Assembly: GCA_026770585.1 (NCBI GenBank)
Contig: MU646779.1
Span: 7,626-18,771, forward strand
Source of the DNA: Baffinella frigidus
Lineage: Eukaryota; Cryptophyceae; Cryptomonadales; Baffinellaceae
DNA: 11,146 bases
Direction of reading: 5' to 3'
Below, one piece after another: positions 6,210-10,907 of this stretch; position 1 is the stretch's first letter, and each line of letters starts with the position of its first letter. The notes beneath the pieces are model-generated. The model saw only the letters and a list, made by a program, of their open reading frames with translations. It searched no databases and was not told where the DNA came from. Made by a program: the position numbers and the translations under genes.

Positions 6210-6277
6210 CAACGAAAATTACTACACAACTGCTTTACTACTGCTGATATGATCCAACCGTGTAGTAATTTTCGTTG
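6210..6277. mobile_element. Family D hairpin D7
   Basis: A 68-bp element nearly identical to D2: same ends and interior AACTGCTTTACTACTGCTGA. The following ACAGGAAAGGATGAACAAAT is also shared with D2. The close match suggests a recent duplication of a whole unit rather than independent insertion. Confidence 0.8.
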
Positions 6278-6341
6278 ACAGGAAAGGATGAACAAATAAA
6301 TTCTCTCACTGCTGAGACATGTACATAAACGTGATACGCAC

Positions 6342-6448
6342 TTCCCCTCGTGGACATTGAACGCCGCGCGGCGCTTCGCCGCGTACTCTGTCGCCAGCAG
6401 AGGTTTCTTCGTGTCCTCCTCCTCGTTTTGATGCCCTTTGGGCACCAC
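6342..6448 (-). pseudogene. Best-preserved copy of an unrecognised exon (I1)
   Basis: On the minus strand a C-rich telomere-like tract ends in CAG (6449-6451) and is followed by 35 codons plus 2 nt. These begin VVPKGHQNEEEDTKKPLL and end AAFNVHEGK, then a donor-like GTGCGT (6336-6341). Compared with the copy at 6508-6570, 9 of 21 codons differ and 7 of these are synonymous, the mark of an exon once under selection. I do not recognise the protein; it is charged and shows no membrane segment or known motif. It could be an exon of a subtelomeric gene family, or a fragment carried by the array. Confidence 0.5.
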
Positions 6449-6451
6449 CTG

Positions 6452-6507
6452 GACGTTGGGGTGTGGGGGTTAGGGTTTGGGGTTTAGAGATTGGGGGTTT
6501 GGTGGTT
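6452..6507 (+). repeat. Short telomere-like tract between exon copies
   Basis: GTGGGGGTTAGGGTTTGGGG and TTTAGAGATTGGGGGTTTGG are decayed TTTAGGG-type repeats. Read on the minus strand they lead as a C-rich tract into the CAG in front of exon I1. Similar tracts precede I2 (6574-6600) and I3 (6830 onward). Confidence 0.55.
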
Positions 6508-6570
6508 CTCTGTCGCCAGCAGAGGCTTCTACGTGTCGTCTTCCTCGTTCTGATGCCCCTTCGGAACAAC
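6508..6570 (-). pseudogene. Exon copy I2, with a stop codon
   Basis: After a CCAAACTGCCAG acceptor-like end this copy reads VVPKGHQNEEDDT, then a stop (AAG to TAG), then KPLLATE. It breaks off after ATE into telomere-like DNA. Third-position changes relative to I1 (GTG to GTT twice, CCC to CCG, AAA to AAG, CAA to CAG, GAG to GAA) keep the protein, while the stop shows the copy is dead. Confidence 0.5.
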
Positions 6571-6602
6571 CTGGCAGTTTGGATTCTGGGGGTTAGGGTA
6601 CT

Positions 6603-6763
6603 CCACACAGCGGACTTCGAAGGGATTTTGAATACCCCCTAAGCGACAAGACCTAGGACCCTATGGTAGGCGACCCGTAGGGGCATAGGGGGTTTCCTAC
6701 GGATAAGGTAACGGAAACTCGGCCCATTTTGGGCCGAAAATCCTGTCGTAGCCCGCTGTGTGG
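6603..6763 (+). mobile_element. Family B element, copy B4, complete
   Basis: A 161-bp element. The left end CCACACAGCGGACTTCGAAG and right end CGTAGCCCGCTGTGTGG are inverted copies, about 23 of 27 positions. The interior follows the B core: ACCCTATGGTAGG, CGACCCGTAGGGGCATAGGG, TTTCCTACGG. A small hairpin TCGGCCCATTTTGGGCCGA lies near the right end. The right side joins directly onto exon copy I3. No target duplication is evident. Confidence 0.7.
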
Positions 6764-6824
6764 CTGTCGCCAGCAGAGGTTTCTTCGTGTCCTTTTGTTC
6801 GTTTTGATGCCCCTTGGGAACCAC
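6764..6824 (-). pseudogene. Exon copy I3, cut by element B4
   Basis: After CCAAACTGGCAG the copy reads VVPKGHQNEQKDTKKPLL and ends in GCGACAG where element B4 begins. It has no stop. Relative to I1 three of five changed codons are synonymous. Its 3' part is missing, whereas I1 continues for 15 more codons. Confidence 0.5.
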
Positions 6825-6827
6825 CTG

Positions 6828-6955
6828 CCAGTTTGGAGTTCGGGGTTGGTGTTTGGAGTTTGGTGTTTGGTGTTTGGTGTTTAGGGTTTAGGGTTTAGAG
6901 TTGAGGGTTTAGGGTTTAGGGTGTAGGGTCCAGGGTTTAGGGTTTAGGGTTTTAA
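6828..6955 (+). repeat. Telomere-like tract, partly decayed
   Basis: GTTTGGTGTTTGGTGTTTGG is followed by several TTTAGGG units (6878-6955) mixed with TTGAGGG, TGTAGGG and TCCAGGG variants. The orientation is G-rich on the plus strand. It is more decayed than the tract at 8379. Confidence 0.75.
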
Positions 6956-7017
6956 AAGAGCCAGCCGAGAGCCAGCCCCCTCACGGAAACCCTAAAACCC
7001 CAATCTCATCCCGGCGA

Positions 7018-7145
7018 GTATTTCTGAGAAATACGATTTCGGGGATCTCCGATTCGATTTGCAATGAAAATTACTACACGGACGTGACTGAAAATGTCCG
7101 GTGTGTAGTAATTTTCGTTGCCAGGATCGTATTTCTCAGAAATAC
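7018..7145. mobile_element. Nested palindrome around hairpin D8
   Basis: Outer arms GTATTTCTGAGAAATACGAT (7018-7037) and ATCGTATTTCTCAGAAATAC (7126-7145) are perfect 20-bp inverted copies, and each is itself a near-perfect hairpin (GTATTTCT/AGAAATAC). Inside lies D8 (7062-7120, 59 bp), with ends CAATGAAAATTACTACAC and GTGTAGTAATTTTCGTTG but a different interior from the array copies. It is the only D-type copy far outside the array. Confidence 0.75.
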
Positions 7146-7422
7146 TACCCAGGATGAAATCACCGCCAGCGTCTGTGTCGAAACAGCGCAACACCAGAGG
7201 AAGTCGAGAGAGAGGGGATTATTGGCCACGGCAGCAAGCACTAGGGATGCGGGTGGCGAAACCAATACACCAAATGATTCCACGGATGAAACTGGGATCC
7301 CTCTGGGAGACGTGAATTCCCGCTGCCACTTGGAAGCGCAAGTTATATCTTCCCCGGATTTCCGGGGATCATTTCAAGCCCCTCACCCTGAAATTAAATT
7401 AAATTTGTACCATCATCGTTCA
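7146..7422. other. Unassigned stretch, possible exon remnant on minus strand
   Basis: Open frames exist on both strands (141 codons plus, about 70 minus), with no recognisable domain. On the minus strand the words ASLVLAAVANNPLSL (about 7200-7250) resemble parts of the exon-like piece at 8659-8752 (PASVLAA and MMTPSLW) in rearranged order. A plus-strand gene cannot be excluded but is not supported. A TTCCCCGG..CCGGGGA repeat lies at about 7351-7369. Confidence 0.35.
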
Positions 7423-7612
7423 GATCGACATATCATCGAAGGCCCTTGTGGGAGTCCTCAGGGGGGCTGGGTGCGATCCAAACGGAAGCATGAAATCCGA
7501 GGAAGGTAGAACTCGACCGCTGCTAAGTGGGTGGGCACTGCGGGGGGCGAACCGGGTTGCAGAGGTCTTTCGGCTTCTGCTAAGTGGGTGGTAGACACAC
7601 CGAACCGGCACT

Positions 7613-7702
7613 GATGTGATCCGAAAGGAAGCATGGCTTCTCTGCAGAACACGTTCCAGTGGCCGCCTATGTTGGGAGCTCGAAGAACCTAACGGACCTA
7701 CA
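7613..7702 (+). repeat. E repeat, copy 3
   Basis: It reads GATGTGATCCGAAAGGAAGC, then ATGGCTTCTCTGCAGAACAC and CCGCCTATGTTGGGAGCTCG. This is the copy without interruption. It is followed by the GACACATCATCGAAGGCCCC sequence that corresponds to the right end of the element at 1609-1819, so the E element is probably at least 130 bp long here. Confidence 0.6.
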
Positions 7703-7928
7703 GAACGCACTTTCTCCTTGAAAATTGACACATCATCGAAGGCCCCGGTGGCTGCTAAGTGGGTGGGCAGTGCGGGGGGCGAACCGCGTTGCGGATGTCT
7801 TTCGGCTTCGCAACGACTTTACAACCAGGTTCGTCGTTCCCGAGGCGGGTCCTCTGGATCAACTCAAACACCCCAACAGAGCCACCCTGTATCCCCTCTT
7901 CACGAGCCTCTGCACTGGAGAGCGAAAC

Positions 7929-8034
7929 GCGATCCGAAAGCAAAAATGCTTTCTCTGCAGATCCCTTCTACGGAACGGCGTGTCGTTGGCATATGTTGGG
8001 AGAAATTAAAACCTAAAGGACCTAAAGGGCCCGT
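7929..8034 (+). repeat. E repeat, copy 4, diverged
   Basis: It starts GCGATCCGAAAGCAAAAATG, continues CTTTCTCTGCAGATCCC, and keeps ATATGTTGGGAG and ACCTAAAGGACCTAAAGG. The middle (TACGGAACGGCGTGTCGTTG) differs strongly from the other copies. Confidence 0.5.
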
Positions 8035-8133
8035 TCTGCAGTAGCTTCGCCCGCGTGCAGGGCAGCACCTTTCATCAAAAGTCAACTTGCCTTGAGGCGA
8101 TTGACTTTCAGGATTTTCTGGTGCAACTTAGGT

Positions 8134-8147
8134 CCACTTCGAAGTGG
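8134..8147. repeat. Perfect 14-bp palindrome CCACTTCGAAGTGG
   Basis: It marks the K/J junction. The two later copies read CCACTTAGAAGTGG (8260 and 8288), where the centre has changed. It may be a cruciform-forming end of a repeat unit or chance. Confidence 0.5.
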
Positions 8148-8378
8148 GTGGGCAGTGCGGGGGGCAAACCGCGTTGCGGAAGTCTTTCAGCTTCTGCTAC
8201 GTGGGTGGTAGACACACCGAACCGTAACTTTAAGGATTTTCTGGTGCAACTTAGGTCCACTTAGAAGTGGGTGGGCAGTACTTAGGTCCACTTAGAAGTG
8301 GGTGGGGAACGAACCGCGTTGCGGAGGTCTTTCGGCTTCTGCAGGAGCTTCGTCCGCGTGCATGGCAGCACCCCCCCT

Positions 8379-8437
8379 GGGTTTAGGGTTTAGGGTTTAG
8401 GGTTTAGGGTTTAGGGTTTAGGGTTTAGGGTTTAGGG
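8379..8437 (+). repeat. Tandem TTTAGGG telomeric repeats
   Basis: About eight uninterrupted TTTAGGG heptamers on the plus strand. The strand pattern would place the chromosome end to the right, but more than 2.7 kb of non-telomeric DNA follows, so this is an interstitial tract, perhaps from an old end, a fusion or telomerase-mediated repair. It is the cleanest telomeric tract in the window. Confidence 0.9.
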
Positions 8438-8574
8438 ATTAAGGTTTAGGGTTTTGGGTTTAGGGGTTAGGGATTCGGGTGTAGGGGTTAGGGTTTCGAA
8501 TTTCGGGTTTCGGGTTTCGGGTTTCGGGTTTAGCCACCGGGTTCAGGGTCCAGGGTTCAGGGTTTAGACTTTAG
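8438..8574 (+). repeat. Decayed telomere-like tract
   Basis: TTTAGGG drifts into a block of TTTCGGG (about 8496-8530, five units), then TTCAGGG and TCCAGGG variants. The homogeneous TTTCGGG block looks like local amplification of a variant. Confidence 0.7.
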
Positions 8575-8578
8575 GGCG

Positions 8579-8622
8579 TACTAGCAGCGAGAACGGAGAC
8601 CTCACTCGGCGGTTTGGCCGCC
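8579..8622 (-). pseudogene. Short second copy of an exon end
   Basis: On the minus strand this reads AAKPPSEVSVLAAS before a donor-like GTACGC and telomere-like DNA. It matches the end of the piece at 8659-8752 (KVSVPASVLAAG) with three codons (PAS) missing. A 6-bp stem CGGCGG..CCGCCG lies at 8607-8623. Probably a duplicated exon end. Confidence 0.35.
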
Positions 8623-8658
8623 GGATTTAGGGTCTAGGGTTCAGGGTTCAGGGCTCAC

Positions 8659-8752
8659 CGGCAGCAAGCACGGATGCTGGAACGGAGACCTTGCCCTTCC
8701 AGAGAGAGGGGGTCATCATCTTGTGCGGAAACGCACCAGCGTCGGAATCCCA
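8659..8752 (-). pseudogene. Exon-like piece between telomere-like introns (N)
   Basis: On the minus strand a CCCTAAACC-type tract ends AACAG (8753-8757), followed by 31 open codons plus 1 nt: WDSDAGAFPHKMMTPSLW then KGKVSVPASVLAA. The donor-like GTGAGC (8653-8658) opens another telomere-like stretch. The acceptor-like ACAGTGGGA context recurs at about 8952 and 9241. I do not recognise the protein. Without transcripts it is a prediction; it could be a working exon or a remnant. Confidence 0.4.
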
Positions 8753-8781
8753 CTGTTTCGGGTTTAAGGTTTAGGGGGTCG

Positions 8782-8907
8782 CCACGCCAGAGAGGAGGAG
8801 GGGGTTCATTTTTTAAAACCGTATGTGGATACGGTATTTGACTTGTGGAAACAACTGCCTTCAGGGGAAATTGACTTTTGGCGACCCCTTCGAAGACTCT
8901 GGCGTGG
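8782..8907. repeat. Inverted repeat CCACGCCAGAG..CTCTGGCGTGG
   Basis: Two perfect 11-bp arms stand 104 bp apart. Inside is a small stem CCGTA..TACGG (8819-8834) and the text GGCGACCCC repeated in inverted sense at the left (GGGGGTCGCC). It could mark a miniature element of about 130 bp, but further arm pairing is weak. Confidence 0.4.
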
Positions 8908-9240
8908 GGGCAGAACGGCTAAGCCTAAACCATCCCAGGGTCGGAATCCCACTGTTGTTTGGGTTCAGGGTTTAGAGCGCAGGGTTTGGGGTGCAGGGGT
9001 TAGGGGGTTGGGTTGGGGGGTACGTCGCCCGCGCGTTCTTGGGTGAATACTCCTCTCGGGGGAACCAAAGACTACAGGGTGATACATAGGGATGGGAAGG
9101 GCATCTGACGTGGGTATGGTCAAGCGCCGTCCGAAGGTCCTCTAAAGCGAGGTTAACTCGCCATTGAGGTTAACCCTCACTGGCCATCTGATGAGTTAAG
9201 AGAGAGATACGTACCGTGAATCGCTGTGTTGACTTGAGTC
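8908..9240. other. Telomere-like and unassigned DNA, no gene
   Basis: TCGGAATCCCACTGTTGTTT (8942) repeats the acceptor context of the N piece and is followed by TTCAGGGTTTAGAGC and GGTTAGGGGGTTGGG. Between 9050 and 9200 there is no recognisable feature except a duplicated GAGGTTAAC (about 9150 and 9166). Confidence 0.4.
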
Positions 9241-9530
9241 CCACTGTCGTTTGGGTTCAGGGTTGAGGGGCCGTAGTCCCGCTGTGTAGGGTGTAGGGGT
9301 GAGGGGTTTGGGTTTAGATCACCCCCGCGTCGCGCTGATGAAAACTCACCTCTAAACCAGGGAGACCTGAGACAGGTATGCACCCCCACAGAGGCTACCC
9401 CACGCCCTAAACCGTTTGTCAACAACACCGCTGCTCCCAACCCCACGCCCTCAACCCCGAACCCAAAACTCGAAACCCGTGGAAACTCACCACACACCTT
9501 CAACCCTCCAGCAACCCTCGAGCAGGCTGA
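9241..9530. other. Telomere-like DNA and possible small exon pieces
   Basis: On the minus strand GACAG then TGGGACTCAAGTCAACACAG and GATTCACG run into GTACGT, a good donor-like word, at about 9205-9240. TTTAGGG-like words run on the plus strand to 9318; from 9390 to 9480 the orientation switches to CCCTAAA-like, so the tract is a head-to-head junction. No long frame with family character is present, although one of 108 codons is open on the minus strand. Confidence 0.35.
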
Positions 9531-9581
9531 CCTGGGATAGGTTAGAAGACCTGGGATAGGATAGAAGACGTTGCCTGGGAT
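9529..9581 (-). pseudogene. Repeated exon ends (TCTTCTATCCTATCCCAG)
   Basis: On the minus strand the segment GTCTTCTATCCTATCCCAG occurs in full once and in shortened or altered form twice. It is the 3' end of the leucine-rich-repeat-like exon (..SSILSQ) multiplied in tandem, each followed by GT or GC. The 150-bp palindrome separates it from the upstream part of the exon. Confidence 0.45.
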
Positions 9582-9731
9582 TTATCTCAGAAAACGAGTT
9601 CTAAAACTCGTTTTCTTAAGTCAATTCCTCTACAAATTTGTCAACTTATGCGGAGAGTAAAGAATAAGTTGACGAATTTGTAGGGGAATTGACTTAAGAA
9701 AACGAGTTTTAGAACTCGTTTTCTGAGATAA
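9582..9731. mobile_element. 150-bp palindromic element with 4-bp target duplication
   Basis: Two 68-bp arms (9582-9649, 9664-9731) are identical at 66 positions around a 14-nt centre. The ends are TTATCTCAG and CTGAGATAA. The element is flanked on both sides by GGAT (9578-9581, 9732-9735). Neighbouring copies of the host sequence (CTGGGATAGGATAGAAGACG, 9551-9570) contain GGAT once and lack the element, so the empty site is visible. Each arm contains its own hairpin AAAACGAGTT..AACTCGTTTT. It has no coding capacity. Confidence 0.9.
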
Positions 9732-9768
9732 GGATAGGATAGAAGACGCGCCGACGTCGCAGGTGTGC
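9732..9768 (-). pseudogene. Leucine-rich-repeat-like exon, broken by the palindrome
   Basis: On the minus strand it reads HTCDVGASSILS, matching the second half of the exon copies at 9839-9897 and 10908-10982 (IHTxNVGASSILSQ). The reading is then interrupted by the palindromic element; the remaining CAG lies on its far side. The first half of the exon is missing. Confidence 0.45.
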
Positions 9769-9838
9769 ACCACACACCCTGAAACCCAAAACCAACCCCT
9801 AAACCGCACACCATAAAACCAAACCCCATGGAAAACAC
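9769..9838. repeat. CCCTAAAC-like tract after exon copy
   Basis: AACCCAAAACCAACCCCTAA and related words are telomere-like with the C-rich strand as plus. In minus-strand terms this is the sequence following the donor GTGTTTTCCATGGGGTTTGG of the exon copy at 9839. Confidence 0.5.
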
Positions 9839-9897
9839 CTGGGATAAGACTGACGACGCGCCGACGTTGAGGGGGTGGATGGCGGCGTTGTCTTTCG
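9839..9897 (-). pseudogene. Leucine-rich-repeat-like exon copy, 5' truncated
   Basis: The minus strand reads KDNAAIHPLNVGASSVLSQ and then CAG|GTGTTTTCC, a conserved donor-like junction at 9838/9839. Upstream, the expected VVVTAL is replaced by a repeat of TGATCAC and CAAACCC words. Differences from the copy at 10908-10982 are mostly synonymous (GCC/GCA, GGC/GGA, GCG/GCT, TTA/CTG), with V for I. Confidence 0.5.
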
Positions 9898-9952
9898 TGA
9901 TCAGGGTTTGTGATCAGGGTTTGGTTTTGGGTGTTGAGGGTTTGGGGTGTAA

Positions 9953-10026
9953 GTGATGGTGACAGCGCTGAAAGACAACGCCGCCATCCTCACCCTCAAC
10001 GGATCAACGCCGCCATCCTCACCCAG
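9953..10026 (+). pseudogene. Leucine-rich-repeat-like exon copy, plus strand, frameshifted
   Basis: It begins VMVTALKDNAAILTLN and then carries an 18-bp-scale duplication of CCGCCATCCTCACCC in place of the normal end. The total is 74 bp, one less than the 75 bp of the minus-strand copies, so the frame is lost before the CAG|GTGTTCTCT junction at 10026/10027. It is the partner of the copy at 10637-10711 in the inverted duplication. Confidence 0.5.
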
Positions 10027-10200
10027 GTGTTCTCTATCCCTACACCACACCACACACCCTAAACCCCTAAACCCCAAACCCCCAAAACCAACCCCTAAAC
10101 CTCAAACCGTCAATCCTCTGCCAGGTGCGCAGATCCTCAACGGATCAAACCCTGATCACGAACCCCGATCCCCACACCCCACACCCTCCAGCATGAAACG
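10027..10200 (+). other. Telomere-like intron-like stretch
   Basis: After the donor-like GTGTTCTCTATCC come CACACACCCTAAACCCC words, then TCAATCCTCTGCCAG|GTGCGC at 10109-10129, which resembles another 3' end of the exon. The right arm carries the same order in inverted form. No other feature is seen. Confidence 0.4.
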
Positions 10201-10203
10201 CAA

Positions 10204-10350
10204 CACTATGGCAGAACATCTACAGCGTATCCCTTATGTGGCGGACGGGCGATTAATCACCCTAACTCGCCCTAGGCAGGTCCTAGGGCCCTACCGTAGG
10301 GCGTATGAGCCTACTCGCCACTTAAGGGATACCAGCAGCAACGTGGGGGG
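10204..10350 (+). repeat. M hairpin copy M1, interrupted by A7
   Basis: CACTATGGCAGAACATCTAC (10204-10223) and ACCAGCAGCAACGTGGGGGG (10331-10350) correspond to the left arm and loop of the intact hairpin at 10392-10473. They are separated by element A7. The right arm of M1 is absent. Confidence 0.6.
10228..10331 (+). mobile_element. Family A element, copy A7, inside M1
   Basis: A 104-bp element with ends TATCCCTTATGTGGCG and CGCCACTTAAGGGATA, one mismatch. The core matches A2 almost base for base (CCCTAGGCAGGTCCTAGG, GTAGGGCGTATGAGCCTAC), and the subtype hairpin is GGGCGATTAATCACCC. Comparison with M2 and the right arm suggests the original site contained a single TA, now present at both ends. 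This is the best evidence that family A elements moved. Confidence 0.85.
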
Positions 10351-10374
10351 TTGAGACAGGACTGACGACGCACC
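10351..10374 (-). pseudogene. Fragment of leucine-rich-repeat-like exon end
   Basis: On the minus strand it reads GASSVLSQ with CAA instead of CAG at the junction, so the donor-like context is lost. It lies directly beside M1 and shows how widely exon ends have been scattered. Confidence 0.4.
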
Positions 10375-10391
10375 AGGGACAGGATAGAGTA

Positions 10392-10473
10392 CACTATAGC
10401 AGAACATCTAAAACCTACACCAGCAGGAACGTGGGGGACTGCTGGTTTAGGCTTTAGCCGCTCTGCTATAGTG
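10392..10473. mobile_element. 82-bp hairpin element (M2)
   Basis: Two 35-bp arms (10392-10426 and 10439-10473) match at about 28 positions around a 12-nt loop. The ends are CACTATAGCAGA and TCTGCTATAGTG. The right flank GTTGCGTTTCA is the inverted partner of TGAAACGCAA before M1, so the right end takes part in the large inverted duplication. Confidence 0.7.
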
Positions 10474-10636
10474 TTGCGTTTCAAGCTAGAGGGTGTGGGG
10501 TTTTGGGGTTGGGGTTCGTGATCAGACTGAAGGCGCACCTAGGAGAGGATTGACGGTTTGAGGTTTAGGGGTTGGTTTTGGGGTTTAGGGGTTTCGGGGT
10601 TTAGGGTGTGTGGTGTGGTGTCGGGATAGAGAACAC

Positions 10637-10711
10637 CTGGGAGAGCATGGAGGAGGCGTTGAGGGTGAGGGTGGGGATCGCGGCGTTGTCTTTCAGCGCG
10701 GTCACCACCAC
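10637..10711 (-). pseudogene. Leucine-rich-repeat-like exon copy, full length
   Basis: Twenty-five open codons on the minus strand: VVVTALKDNAAIPTLTLN then ASSMLSQ, ending CAG|GTGTTCTCT at 10637/10636. The pattern ALKxNxxIxTLxL resembles the ALxxNxxLxxLxL repeat of ribonuclease-inhibitor-type leucine-rich repeats, as found in NLR-like and many protist proteins; this is inferred, not proven. In the first 12 codons it differs from the copy at 10908-10982 only by synonymous changes. The 5' boundary is unclear; the sequence in front reads GGGGTGTAAG. Confidence 0.5.
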
Positions 10712-10907
10712 TTACACCCCAAACCCTCAACACCCAAAACCAAGCCCTCCCAAAACCAAGCCCTAGAACCCAGACCCTGCACTCAAAACCCACGAAAACA
10801 AAACCTATGAAAATAAAAGCCCTCCACCACACACCCTCAAGCCCTAAACCAAACTCTGAACCTCCAACCCCTAAACCATAAAACCCCCCGAACCCCATGG
10901 ATAACAC
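10712..10907 (-). other. Intron-like spacer of telomere-like DNA
   Basis: It opens on the minus strand with GTGTTATCCATGGGGTTCGG and is rich in GGTTTAGGG and GGTTTTGGG words, finishing GGGGTGTAAG. The two flanking exon copies start 271 nt apart, so they are not in the same frame and could be joined only if this spacer were removed. The long frame that runs through it from 11120 to 10539 therefore changes frame at the second copy and is not a real protein. Confidence 0.4.

Larger units (their letters stand above)
5301..6404 (-). repeat. Tandem array of D hairpins and exon-like pieces
   Basis: On the minus strand the unit reads: exon-like piece (EYAAKRRAAFNVHEGK or a variant), donor-like GTGAGT or GTGCGT, a spacer, then a D hairpin, then the next piece. 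Copies of the piece lie at about 5301-5338, 5618-5660, 5799-5846, 6155-6204 and 6342-6390. Unit length varies from about 125 to 365 bp through indels. On the plus strand the piece contains a perfect 7-bp stem CGCGGCGCTTCGCCGCG. Alternative view: a non-coding satellite that captured an exon. Confidence 0.65.
7423..8370 (+). repeat. Mosaic of dispersed direct repeats (E, J, K, L)
   Basis: J units (about 60-90 bp, AAGTGGGTGGGCAGTGCGGG then CGAACCGCGTTGCGGAGGTC) start near 7519, 7751, 8143 and 8297. A GACACATCATCGAAGGCCC unit lies at 7724 and, as GACATATCATCGAAGGCCC, at 7427. The L word AGCTTCGTCCGCGTGCATGG lies at 8345 and, slightly changed, at 8044. K units repeat GGATTTTCTGGTGCAACTTA at 8111 and 8234. 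Open frames up to 142 codons cross these boundaries and are not accepted as genes. Confidence 0.65.
9917..10747. repeat. Inverted duplication with about 300-bp arms
   Basis: The left arm (about 9917-10217) and right arm (about 10459-10747) are reverse complements at high identity with scattered indels. Both run from GGTTTTGGGTGTTGAGGG through an exon copy, telomere-like DNA and TGATCACGAACCCC to GAAACGCAACACTAT. Between them lie A7 and the M hairpin. One arm was probably copied from the other, or a palindromic exchange occurred. Confidence 0.75.

Noticed and set aside
5189-6280. CRISPR-like array
   Set aside because: The repeats are near-perfect hairpins of 59 to 77 bp, the spacing is irregular, the spacers are homologous to each other, and the setting is eukaryotic.
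7084-8044. Plus-strand frames of 141 and 142 codons as genes
   Set aside because: They begin inside a D hairpin or an E repeat, cross several repeat boundaries and show no domain. Copies of the repeats elsewhere do not keep the frame.
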